This document shows, one piece after another, positions 1-6,914 of a DNA stretch of 8,966 bases. Within the stretch, counting starts at the first letter, position 1, and every line of letters begins with the position of its first letter. A program made the position numbers and the translations under genes. The notes below the pieces were generated by a model. That model saw nothing but the letters and a program-made list of their open reading frames with translations, was not told where the DNA came from and did not search any database. The DNA comes from Polynucleobacter sp. (GTDB lineage: Bacteria; Pseudomonadota; Gammaproteobacteria; Burkholderiales; Burkholderiaceae): NCBI GenBank assembly GCA_023253245.1, contig JALRHB010000052.1, forward strand, positions 1 to 8,966. The letters run 5' to 3'.

Positions 1-643
1 AAACTAAAGCCTTCTTGGCCTCTTCATTAGAAATGCCCTCTTTTTGGGCGCGTGCATCTACTTGCTTTTGAACTAGCGGGGTGAGAACCCAGCCCGGGCA
101 AATAGCATTACAGGTGATTCCTGTTTTGGCATTTTCCAAGGCAGTCACTTTGGTCAAACCTACAATGCCATGCTTTGCCGCAACATAAGCTGCTTTTTGT
201 GTGGAGGCCACTAAACCATGAACAGAGGCGATATTAATAATACGACCCCAATTACGCTTTCTCATACCTGGAAGAGCATGGTGAGAGGTATAGAAAGCAG
301 AACTCAAATTGATGGCGATAATCGATTCCCATTTGTCAGCTGGAAACTCTTCAATATTGGCGGTGTACTGAATACCCGCATTATTTATCAAGATATCTAA
401 GTTGCCAAAACGTTTTTCAGTTTGCTTAATAAGATCTGCAATCTCAGCGGGCTTGCTCATATCGGCACCGTGATAATCAACCTCAACGCCACAGGCTTTT
501 ACAGATGCAATTGCTGCATCCTTCTCCCCGAAACCGTTCATCATGATATTGGCACCCTGTTTTGCCAATGCAATAGCCATCGCCAAACCAATGCCACTGG
601 TTGAGCCGGTAACAAGCGCAGTTTTACCTTTTAAATGCGACAT
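1..643 (-). CDS. bdhA: 3-hydroxybutyrate dehydrogenase (SDR family), C-terminus cut off by window edge
   Basis: NAD-dependent short-chain dehydrogenase that interconverts (R)-3-hydroxybutyrate and acetoacetate in the cytoplasm, normally the step after polyhydroxybutyrate breakdown. I translated 214 codons; family members have about 258-260, so roughly 45 residues lie beyond base 1. Visible are the Rossmann motif TGSTSGIG (residues 12-19), NNAG (87-90), catalytic N112, S140, Y153 and K157, and PG at 183-184. The substrate-binding residues known from the Pseudomonas fragi enzyme (Q94, H144, K152, Y155, W187, Q196) all appear two positions earlier (Q92, H142, K150, Y153, W185, Q194), which separates it from generic SDR reductases. 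The ATG at 641-643 has a good Shine-Dalgarno (AAAGGA, complement of 652-657) eight bases upstream. It follows the yqaA-like gene on the same strand after 54 bases and may be co-transcribed with it. Function is confident; the symbol follows common usage. Confidence 0.93.
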   Translation of the reverse strand, partial: MSHLKGKTALVTGSTSGIGLAMAIALAKQGANIMMNGFGEKDAAIASVKACGVEVDYHGADMSKPAEIADLIKQTEKRFGNLDILINNAGIQYTANIEEFPADKWESIIAINLSSAFYTSHHALPGMRKRNWGRIINIASVHGLVASTQKAAYVAAKHGIVGLTKVTALENAKTGITCNAICPGWVLTPLVQKQVDARAQKEGISNEEAKKALV

Positions 644-697
644 AGGAACAATCCTTTAAATAGCCAATAAATGACCTATAGGATACAACGGAAGCCC

Positions 698-1201
698 TCA
701 AATTATGCCCAGCCAATGCCCTAATTGATGCCAAAAACTCTCAGGGACTAAGGTTAGGAGCCAAGTCATGGTGAGGTAACGTAAAAACTTGCCAACAGCC
801 ATGTACGCCAAACAAGGCCTCCAGGGAAGCCTCAACCATCCAGCAGCCAAACAGAGGGGATCTCCAAAGCCAGGGAGCCAAGAAAGCAATAGCATCTTTG
901 GACCTCGCTCCTCTAACCAGCGCTGCATTCTGCTATTAGTCGGCCCCTTTAAAGACTCAAAACTATTCCTACTAAGCAAACCTAACCACCAATCGAACAT
1001 GCCGCCCAAAGTATTGCCAACTGTCGCAAGCCCAATAGCAATCCAATAGTAGTGAGGGTTCAGGCTGATATAGCCAAACAACATGGGCTCTGAACCAACG
1101 GGCAATAGAGTGGCGGAAATAAACGCACTAATAAATACCGCTGGTAAGCCCACAGATGGCATACCAAATAAGTCAAAAAACTGACTCAACAGATGATCCA
1201 T
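698..1201 (-). CDS. yqaA: YqaA family (DedA/VTT-related) inner membrane protein
   Basis: Integral membrane protein of 167 residues from the YqaA branch of the SNARE-associated/VTT (DedA-like) superfamily; molecular function unknown, though relatives are linked to lipid flipping and membrane homeostasis. Diagnostic segments are SATLLPVGSEP (about 29-39), GNTLGG (62-67) followed by a hydrophobic stretch, and LPGFGDPLCLAAGWLRLPW (109-127) then a VGKFLRY motif (136-142); these match my memory of E. coli YqaA segment by segment. It is about 25 residues longer than E. coli YqaA, mostly at the N-terminus. The start is bounded: an in-frame TAG lies four codons upstream with no ATG, GTG or TTG between. 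The only Shine-Dalgarno-like bases (AGGG) can pair with CCCT just before the ATG, so initiation may be weak. The stop is TGA at 698-700. Confidence 0.88.
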   Translation of the reverse strand: MDHLLSQFFDLFGMPSVGLPAVFISAFISATLLPVGSEPMLFGYISLNPHYYWIAIGLATVGNTLGGMFDWWLGLLSRNSFESLKGPTNSRMQRWLEERGPKMLLLSWLPGFGDPLCLAAGWLRLPWRPCLAYMAVGKFLRYLTMTWLLTLVPESFWHQLGHWLGII

Positions 1202-1377
1202 CAGGGGGACGCCCTACGATTGGCGGTACATAAAAATAACAACATATTGATAGTATGCCCCACACCCGAACAATAGGATAAGCTCCATCAGCCCTAGCCT
1301 ATAGTTTCACCAAATTTTAAAATCTTGCTTAAACTAGAAGTCTTTAGTCGGCCAAAATTACTACCAACAGAGACAAT

Positions 1378-2547
1378 ATGAATCACCCCATCCCCAAGCC
1401 AGACCAGTATCAAGACATGCGCGAAGCACTGCGCGATCTTTGCAAAAGCTTTGACTCAGCCTACTGGCAAAAGATTGATCATGAGCGTGATTATCCAGAG
1501 GCCTTTGTGGATGCCATGGCGCAAGCTGGTTGGCTAGCTGCGTTAATCCCAGAAGAATATGGCGGCTCCGGTCTTGGCCTAGCAGAAGCGTCGGTCATCA
1601 TGGAAGAGATCAATTTTTCCGGCGGAAATGCAGGCTCGTGTCATGGTCAGATGTATAACATGGGCACTCTATTGCGTCACGGCTCAGACGCACAAAAAAA
1701 ACTCTATCTCCCCAAAATTGCTACTGGAGAGCTGCGCCTACAAAGCATGGCGGTCACCGAGCCAACAACTGGAACTGACACTACGAAGTTAAAAACAACT
1801 GCCGTAAAAAAAGGTGATAAGTATGTTGTTAACGGTCAAAAAGTCTGGATCTCACGCATTCAACATTCTGACCTGATGATATTGTTGGCACGCACGACTC
1901 CACTGGCAGAGGTTAAGAAAAAATCAGAAGGAATGTCGATATTTATCGTGAATCTTAAAGATGCTATTGGCAAAGGTATGGATATTCAGCCAATTGCTAA
2001 TATGGTCAATCATGAGACCAATGAAGTTTTCTTTGATAACTTAGAGATCCCCGCTGAAAATTTAATTGGCGAAGAAGGGCAAGGTTTCAAATACATTCTA
2101 GATGGTCTTAATGCAGAACGCACCCTCATCGCTGCCGAGTGCATTGGAGATGCTTACTGGTTTGTAGACAAGGCTCGTCGTTACGCTAATGAGCGTGTTG
2201 TATTTGATCGCCCTATCGGCAAGAACCAAGGTATTCAATTTCCGATTGCTGATTCATATATCGAAACTGAAGCAGCTAATCTTATGCGCTTTAAAGCATG
2301 CGAACTCTTTGATGCCAAACAACCTTGTGGCGCAGAATCGAATATGGCTAAGTACTTAGCGGCTAAGGCCTCATGGGAGGCTGCTAACGTTTGCCTACAA
2401 ACCCATGGTGGCTTTGGTTTTGCTAATGAATATGATGTAGAACGAAAGTTTCGAGAAACCCGCCTCTACCAAGTGGCACCCATCTCCACTAACTTAATCT
2501 ACTCTTATGTAGCCGAGCATATTCTTGGTTTACCGCGCTCTTTCTAA
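1378..2547 (+). CDS. acyl-CoA dehydrogenase family protein
   Basis: FAD-dependent acyl-CoA dehydrogenase, 389 residues, the usual length for the family; it would introduce (or, as in CaiA, reduce) an alpha,beta double bond of an acyl-CoA, passing electrons to electron-transfer flavoprotein. The N-terminal helical domain is about 1-120. The flavin-contact motif AVTEPTTGTD (125-134) resembles signature 1, W157-I-S follows, and signature 2 is intact at 341-360 (QTHGGFGF then E351, R356, E360). The catalytic glutamate usually found in a YEG(T/S) motif near the C-terminus is absent: the aligned segment is YQVAPIS (364-370), with P368 at that position. Instead E247-R248 sits where isovaleryl-CoA and long-chain acyl-CoA dehydrogenases carry their catalytic base. 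Its stop shares one base with the next gene's ATG, so the two are surely co-expressed. The start at 1378 has only a weak AGAGA upstream. Substrate unknown; short- or branched-chain acyl-CoA is an inference. Confidence 0.92.
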   Translation: MNHPIPKPDQYQDMREALRDLCKSFDSAYWQKIDHERDYPEAFVDAMAQAGWLAALIPEEYGGSGLGLAEASVIMEEINFSGGNAGSCHGQMYNMGTLLRHGSDAQKKLYLPKIATGELRLQSMAVTEPTTGTDTTKLKTTAVKKGDKYVVNGQKVWISRIQHSDLMILLARTTPLAEVKKKSEGMSIFIVNLKDAIGKGMDIQPIANMVNHETNEVFFDNLEIPAENLIGEEGQGFKYILDGLNAERTLIAAECIGDAYWFVDKARRYANERVVFDRPIGKNQGIQFPIADSYIETEAANLMRFKACELFDAKQPCGAESNMAKYLAAKASWEAANVCLQTHGGFGFANEYDVERKFRETRLYQVAPISTNLIYSYVAEHILGLPRSF

Positions 2548-3737
2548 TGAAAATGAATACTCGTCCATTAGATGGAATCACGGTAGTATCGCTTGAGCAT
2601 GCCATTGCCGCACCCTTCTGCACTCGGCAGCTCGCTGATCTAGGTGCCCGTGTTATCAAGGTAGAGCGTCCTGGTGCGGGTGATTTTGCGCGCGCTTACG
2701 ATGAGCGCGTCAATGGCATGTCTTCACACTTTACTTGGGTCAATCGCTCAAAAGAAAGCCTTACTCTCGACCTAAAACAAGCGGACGCACTCAATGCGCT
2801 CAAGACCCTTCTAAAATCAGCAGATGTCTTAGTGCAAAATTTAGCTCCTGGGGCTGCTGCACGGATGGGCTTGACGGCAGAATTATTGCATCAAGAAAAT
2901 CCCAAGCTCATTCTTTGTGATATCTCAGGCTATGGCAATGATGGGCCTTATCGCGACAAAAAGGCTTATGACCTATTAATCCAAAGTGAAGCTGGCTTTC
3001 TTTCGGTTACTGGTACCCCTGAGACACCGAGCAAAGCAGGAAACTCCATCGCAGATATTGCTGCTGGCATGTATGCATACACCAATATATTGGCCGCACT
3101 ACTTCAAAGAGCCAAAACCGATAAAGGCTCCAGTATCGATGTATCAATGTTGGAATCATTGGGCGAGTGGATGAGCTACCCCCTCTACTATGCCTACGAC
3201 GGTGCCGCCCCTCCCCCACGTAACGGCGCCTCCCACGCCACGATTTACCCTTATGGTCCTTTTAAAGCGGGCGATGGAGGCACGGTGATGCTAGGTTTGC
3301 AAAATGATCGGGAGTGGGTTTTATTCTGCGAAATTGTGCTCGACAATCCTTCCCTTGGAAAGGATGAGCGTTTTGATAAAAACTTTAAGCGCAATGAAAA
3401 ACGTGCTGAACTACTGGCAATTATCGACGACTGCTTTTGCAAGCTGACAACCGAAGAAGTGATCACCAAACTAGATCGCGCGCAAATTGCTAATGCGCGC
3501 CTCAACAATATGCAAGGCCTTTGGAGTCACGAACAATTAAAAGCTAGAAACCGCTGGGTTGATGTCAACTCACCAGCAGGCCCGATTCCCGCGATGCTCC
3601 CCCCAGGCTTAAATGATAGTTATGAGTACCGGATGGACCCAATACCCACTGTAGGTCAACACACTGAGTCCATTCTTGCGGAAATTGGAATTACGCAAAG
3701 CGAGATTGAAAATATGCGCGCTAGTGGAGCTATTTAA
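2547..3737 (+). CDS. CaiB/BaiF class III CoA-transferase
   Basis: Class III (formyl-CoA transferase type) enzyme of 396 residues, typical for the family, which moves CoA from an acyl-CoA donor to a carboxylic acid. The N-terminus has the family hallmark LDGITVVSLEHAIAAPFCTR (8-27), then LADLGARVIKVERPGAGD (29-46), NRSKESLTLDLK (66-77) and GYGNDGPY (128-135). The catalytic aspartate that forms the acyl anhydride is D170 in AGNSIADIAAG (164-174). The start is read from the TAATG overlap with the preceding dehydrogenase; a second ATG at 2553 is possible, and neither has a clear Shine-Dalgarno, which fits translational coupling. The dehydrogenase/CoA-transferase pairing parallels E. coli caiA-caiB, but no carnitine gene is visible, so the acid activated here cannot be named. 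The stop codon overlaps the convergent cardiolipin synthase gene by four bases. Confidence 0.92.
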   Translation: MKMNTRPLDGITVVSLEHAIAAPFCTRQLADLGARVIKVERPGAGDFARAYDERVNGMSSHFTWVNRSKESLTLDLKQADALNALKTLLKSADVLVQNLAPGAAARMGLTAELLHQENPKLILCDISGYGNDGPYRDKKAYDLLIQSEAGFLSVTGTPETPSKAGNSIADIAAGMYAYTNILAALLQRAKTDKGSSIDVSMLESLGEWMSYPLYYAYDGAAPPPRNGASHATIYPYGPFKAGDGGTVMLGLQNDREWVLFCEIVLDNPSLGKDERFDKNFKRNEKRAELLAIIDDCFCKLTTEEVITKLDRAQIANARLNNMQGLWSHEQLKARNRWVDVNSPAGPIPAMLPPGLNDSYEYRMDPIPTVGQHTESILAEIGITQSEIENMRASGAI

Positions 3738-5209
3738 AGCAATGGGGACGCCAAATGTGCAGCGTTCTCAAGGAGAACGCGCCAACGTGCTCTCTTACTC
3801 CAGTGCTTTGGGTTCACAATATCCGATTGTGCCAAGTAGGAATCAATCAACTTCTCAAGAGCGCTACAAAATAGCTCGTTGTAGACAATCAAGCTGATTT
3901 CAAAATTAAGCCTGAGGCTGCGCTGATCAAAATTAACAGACCCAAAAATAGCGATACGTTTATCAATCAACAAACTCTTGGTATGCAAAAGCCCACCATG
4001 AAACTCTGCGATATCAACGCCAGCATTCATGAGATCTGAATAGAAGCTTCGACTACTCCAAGCCACTAAAGTTGAGTCATTTAATTTTGGAACGATTAAT
4101 GTGACCTTCACACCTCGACCAGCTGCTGCCATCAAGGCCTGAATCAAGCCATCATCGGGACCAAAGTAAGGTGTAGTAATAGTAAGCTCTTCACGTGCAT
4201 CCATGATTGCTGAGAGCATCACTTGATACAACACATCATCACGATACACAGGGCCCGAAGAAAACTCCTGAGCCAGAACATTTCCTACAGCCGAATCTTC
4301 CTTTGGCACAATATCTTTGAAGTGGGTGATCCTTGGGTTATCCACACTCCAGTCAAAAGAGAAGGTCAATTCAAACTGAGAGGCTACAGGCCCCTCTATT
4401 CTGACCATAGCATCGACCCACTCACCCACCCCGGAGTCTTGTTTAAAGGTACGCGGATCAACCATATTCATACTTCCAGTCCAGACAATACGACTATCGA
4501 TCACAAAGATTTTTCGATGAAGGCGTAAATCAGCACGCCTGAACTGAAAACGTCCAATTTGAATTGGTAAGGCCTCGGTCACCTGAATGCCAGCCTTTTT
4601 AAACCGACTAGGCCATGAAGATTTAAACCAATCCTTACTACCTAAAGAATCTAATAAAACTTTACACGCTACCCCGCGCTTGGCCGCAGCAATCAGAGCC
4701 TCTCCAACTTGATCAGCGTCACCCCCAAGAGCCCAAATATAAAACTCAAGATACAAGGTATGCTGCGCATGATTAATTTCACGAATGAAGCGCTGCAAGA
4801 TATCGAGTGAGTTAGTAAATAACTCAATTTGATTGCCAGCAGTTACTGGCGAACCATTTTTAGATTCTGCTAAAAGACTTAGCGCCCTTCCCTCAGGGGG
4901 TAATTGTGCTCTATCCGCAAGGTGACGCTGTCGCATCGTTTCTGTGATGGCAGCATACTCCCGATCCATACGAATAATTTTTCGCGTCAACTTTCTGCCA
5001 ACTGGGCGCTCACCAATCAAAATATATAAGCTAATCCCAATAAGTGGGAACAAGACCACAATCAAAAACCAGGCTAATACAACCCCTACCGGCCTTCTGA
5101 CAGAAATCAATCGATAGCCAAATAGCAGCACAATAATGACGTGGAGGATGGGAACCCAAATGAAGGATTCCCCCAAAATAGAGCCCAGCAAAAAATTAAT
5201 AATATTCAT
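3734..5209 (-). CDS. cls: cardiolipin synthase (phospholipase D superfamily, two N-terminal membrane helices)
   Basis: Inner-membrane enzyme of 491 residues that makes cardiolipin, typically from two phosphatidylglycerols with release of glycerol. Both catalytic HxKxxxxD motifs are complete: H231-K233-D238 (HRKIFVID), followed by GSMN at 245-248, and H409-K411-D416 (HTKSLLID), followed by GSVNFDQRS at 423-431. Two hydrophobic helices (about 17-34 and 40-64) precede the first domain, then a basic linker, as in ClsA (486 residues in E. coli) and unlike ClsB, which lacks them. The start codon overlaps the upstream EEP gene's stop as ATGA (5206-5209), with GAGA a few bases upstream. The TAA at 3734-3736 shares the palindrome TTTAAA with the convergent CoA-transferase stop. 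The family is certain; ClsA-like biochemistry rather than another phosphatidyl transfer is inferred. Confidence 0.95.
   Translation of the reverse strand: MNIINFLLGSILGESFIWVPILHVIIVLLFGYRLISVRRPVGVVLAWFLIVVLFPLIGISLYILIGERPVGRKLTRKIIRMDREYAAITETMRQRHLADRAQLPPEGRALSLLAESKNGSPVTAGNQIELFTNSLDILQRFIREINHAQHTLYLEFYIWALGGDADQVGEALIAAAKRGVACKVLLDSLGSKDWFKSSWPSRFKKAGIQVTEALPIQIGRFQFRRADLRLHRKIFVIDSRIVWTGSMNMVDPRTFKQDSGVGEWVDAMVRIEGPVASQFELTFSFDWSVDNPRITHFKDIVPKEDSAVGNVLAQEFSSGPVYRDDVLYQVMLSAIMDAREELTITTPYFGPDDGLIQALMAAAGRGVKVTLIVPKLNDSTLVAWSSRSFYSDLMNAGVDIAEFHGGLLHTKSLLIDKRIAIFGSVNFDQRSLRLNFEISLIVYNELFCSALEKLIDSYLAQSDIVNPKHWSKRARWRVLLENAAHLASPLL
3762..3780. other. perfect 8-bp stem-loop just past the CoA-transferase stop
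   Basis: GCGTTCTC, loop AAG, GAGAACGC form a perfect inverted repeat 24 bases after the plus-strand stop, inside the 3' coding end of cls. It could end or protect the plus-strand dehydrogenase/CoA-transferase mRNA. Neither strand has a following T-run, so it does not look like a standard intrinsic terminator. Confidence 0.4.
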
Positions 5210-5952
5210 AGAATCTCAAGTTCAGCTGCAATACCAAGGTGGTCAGAGAGTTTTAGCCATTCATAAAGTATCTCTGCAGAATGAATTTTTAAACCTCGCA
5301 CATAAATTCGATCCATAGGAAGGACTGGTTTAATACTTGGAAAGGTTTTAGCAGGTGCGCCGGTTAACTCCTCAAATACCTCTAAAAATCCAGCCGTCTT
5401 CATTGGAGCACTAGCGCGATTACGCCAATCATTAAAATCTCCCGCCACAATAGTCGGCCCAGCTTTTGTCAATGAATCAATGTACTGAATGATCTCAGTT
5501 AACTGACGCTCACGCCCCTTTTCAAACAGCGCAAGATGTACGCAAAAGCAGTGAATGGGAATCCCATCCAATTCTGCAACACTATGTAGCAAGCCCCGCC
5601 TCTCAAATCGGTAGGCAGATATGTCGTAATTTTGCCCCTTATGCAAGGGCCTTCTAGAAAGAATTGCATTACCGTGGTGGCCATCTGGGTACTCAACATT
5701 TTTGCCGTAATGCCAATCATGCCAGAAGTCTTCTGATAAAAAATGGGTTAACTCATTGCTTGGCCACTGCCCAAAGCGTCTTAGTCGACCCCGATGCTCC
5801 TGCTGCAACTCTTGTAAAAATAGCAGGTCAGGATGATGGAGGCGCATCCTCTTACGTAACTCGTAAATGGTCACATGACGCTGCAAAGGCGACAAACCTT
5901 TATGCATATTGATGGTCATAATCCGCAAGCGACCTGACATACTCTGCGTCAT
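5206..5952 (-). CDS. ybhP: YbhP-like endonuclease/exonuclease/phosphatase (EEP) family protein
   Basis: Protein of 248 residues with the metal-dependent EEP (DNase I-like) fold; substrate unknown, possibly a phosphodiester of a lipid or nucleic acid. The active-site set is complete: N15 in TINMHKG (13-19), E48 in FLQE, HGNAILSR (93-100), H139 in CVHL, D172/N174 in GDFNDWRN (171-178), D214-R215 and S236-D237-H238. Segments such as TIN(M/I)HKG, YP(D/E)GHHGNA and GDFNDWR match E. coli YbhP as I remember it, and ybhP there precedes clsB, as this gene precedes cls. The start at 5952 overlaps the upstream [2Fe-2S] gene's stop by one base (TAATG) and has AGGT nine to ten bases upstream; M5 is a possible alternative. 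No signal peptide or membrane helix is evident, so it is probably cytoplasmic. A role in membrane-lipid turnover is inferred from context only. Confidence 0.88.
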   Translation of the reverse strand: MTQSMSGRLRIMTINMHKGLSPLQRHVTIYELRKRMRLHHPDLLFLQELQQEHRGRLRRFGQWPSNELTHFLSEDFWHDWHYGKNVEYPDGHHGNAILSRRPLHKGQNYDISAYRFERRGLLHSVAELDGIPIHCFCVHLALFEKGRERQLTEIIQYIDSLTKAGPTIVAGDFNDWRNRASAPMKTAGFLEVFEELTGAPAKTFPSIKPVLPMDRIYVRGLKIHSAEILYEWLKLSDHLGIAAELEIL

Positions 5953-6152
5953 TAAAACTGACCTGCCGCTCTTAGACGTCGAACTCTGGCTAGATAAATT
6001 TCTCCCTCAACTAAATCCTGACATTGCATGCATTTATTACAAATTGAGGCCTGCTCACGCAAATCCTCAATCGATTCAATTGGATGAGAATCAAGGTACT
6101 CACGCAAATCGACATCGAGGACCTCATTACAGAGGCAAATGACTTCAGCCAT
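5952..6152 (-). CDS. BFD-like [2Fe-2S]-binding protein
   Basis: Small protein of 66 residues matching the bacterioferritin-associated-ferredoxin-like [2Fe-2S] domain in length and cysteine pattern: C6-x-C8, 29 residues, then C38-x2-C41, compared with C4, C6, C38, C41 in E. coli Bfd. The opening (VICLCNEV) is typical. An additional cysteine, C44, makes the second half CxxCxxC. The DLRE sequence occurs twice, 15 residues apart, encoded by an exact 12-base direct repeat at 6054-6065 and 6099-6110. It is the first gene of a tightly overlapping unit with ybhP and cls. No bacterioferritin gene is in the window, so an iron-release role is not supported by context; redox sensing or electron donation is equally possible. 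There is no Shine-Dalgarno; a -10-like element lies eight bases before the ATG, so the mRNA may be leaderless. Confidence 0.82.
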   Translation of the reverse strand: MAEVICLCNEVLDVDLREYLDSHPIESIEDLREQASICNKCMQCQDLVEGEIYLARVRRLRAAGQF

Positions 6153-6160
6153 GGGTCAAA

Positions 6161-6166
6161 ATTAGA
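6161..6166 (-). promoter_or_regulatory. candidate -10 box for the [2Fe-2S]/ybhP/cls operon
   Basis: Read on the minus strand this is TCTAAT, five of six matches to TATAAT, ending eight bases before the ATG at 6152. No convincing -35 hexamer is visible at the usual distance. Transcription from here would start at or next to the start codon. Confidence 0.35.
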
Positions 6167-6202
6167 GAAATTATTTGCATTTGCTCCATTTTGCCATCCC
6201 CT

Positions 6203-6211
6203 TGCTAGAAT
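6203..6211 (+). promoter_or_regulatory. candidate extended -10 promoter for tupBC
   Basis: TGCTAGAAT gives the TGn extension plus TAGAAT, five of six matches to TATAAT. A weak -35-like TTGCTC lies at 6181-6186 with a 19-base spacer, which an extended -10 can tolerate. Only seven bases separate the -10 from the ATG at 6219, so the transcript probably begins at or within about one base of the start codon. No Shine-Dalgarno is needed or seen. Confidence 0.5.
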
Positions 6212-6218
6212 CGAGCCC

Positions 6219-6914
6219 ATGTTAATCACCTTTCAAGATGCCTTTGCATTACTAGCTCACTTAGATGCGGGGGTTATGGGCATTGTCCTAGTGTCCCTTC
6301 AAGTGAGCCTTACTGCCCTTTTTTTTGGCACACTCCTAGGCTTGCCGATTGGGGCACTCCTTGCCACTGAGGAATTTAGGGGAAAAAAGTCCATCACCAT
6401 CACACTAAATACCCTTATGGGCGTTCCAACGGTAATTGTTGGTGTTGTTGTCTACCTACTCCTATCCAGAAGTGGGCCGCTAGGAGTCTGGGGCTGGCTC
6501 TTTACGATTAAAGGAATGGTCATCGCTCAAACACTACTCACGACCCCCTTAATAGCCGCTTTAAGTCGCCAAATTCTCGAGGATTCCTGGAGGGTCCATC
6601 GGGATTCTTTTAAGGCCTTGCGACTCCCTCGCCTCTCTTCGCTTAAATGGCTGATGTGGGATTGCCGTTTTTCTCTTACGATTGCCGTATTGGCTGGCTT
6701 AGCCAGAGCGATTTCTGAAGTTGGTGCAGTCATGATTGTTGGTGGCAATATTGAAAATTCTACCCGCACAATGACAACTGCAATAGCTCTAGAAACCAGT
6801 AAAGGCGATCTACCACTTGCCCTTGCTTTAGGAATCGTACTGCTGGGTATCGTCTTACTGGCTAATTTATTTACTTTTGTCGTTCGACAAATTGCAGAGC
6901 GTCGCTATGGATAG
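6219..6914 (+). CDS. tupB: TupB-type tungstate/molybdate ABC transporter permease
   Basis: Inner-membrane permease of 231 residues, the usual size for TupB, forming the channel of a tungstate (possibly molybdate) importer. Hydrophobic helices lie at about 19-50, 64-84, 98-117, 152-176 and 197-222. The family block ARAISEVGAVMIVGGNI (162-178) and MTTAIALETSKGD (185-197) are characteristic. The reading frame stays open upstream to 6084, but I start at 6219: the extra residues would be hydrophilic, would run across the divergent gene, and are absent from TupB proteins. There is no Shine-Dalgarno; the promoter lies seven bases upstream. The cytoplasmic EAA-type loop (about 128-145) reads KALRLPRL, with R where relatives usually have the conserved glycine. 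The stop overlaps tupC by eight bases. Metal specificity cannot be read from the permease. Confidence 0.85.
   Translation: MLITFQDAFALLAHLDAGVMGIVLVSLQVSLTALFFGTLLGLPIGALLATEEFRGKKSITITLNTLMGVPTVIVGVVVYLLLSRSGPLGVWGWLFTIKGMVIAQTLLTTPLIAALSRQILEDSWRVHRDSFKALRLPRLSSLKWLMWDCRFSLTIAVLAGLARAISEVGAVMIVGGNIENSTRTMTTAIALETSKGDLPLALALGIVLLGIVLLANLFTFVVRQIAERRYG

Noticed and set aside
218..604. Two short plus-strand open frames
   Set aside because: They are shadows of the minus-strand 3-hydroxybutyrate dehydrogenase, whose motifs cover this stretch.
1202..1377. Promoters for the divergent yqaA-like and acyl-CoA dehydrogenase genes
   Set aside because: The 176-base spacer must hold them, but I found no -35/-10 pair with sensible spacing good enough to report, and no operator repeat.
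4223..4528. 101-codon open frame on the plus strand
   Set aside because: It lies wholly antisense to the well-supported cls gene and has no recognisable motif or ribosome site.
6054..6110. 12-base direct repeat CTCACGCAAATC, 45 bases apart
   Set aside because: It encodes the repeated DLRE of the small iron-sulfur protein and is in frame, so it is better explained as coding sequence than as an attachment or regulatory site.
6084..6218. N-terminal extension of the permease from an upstream ATG at 6084
   Set aside because: It is hydrophilic, runs antisense through the [2Fe-2S] gene, is not part of TupB proteins, and the promoter-like element lies after it.
6877..6906. TTG start for the TupC-type ATPase
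   Set aside because: The additional residues only re-read the end of tupB and the ATG at 6907 gives a normal TupC N-terminus.
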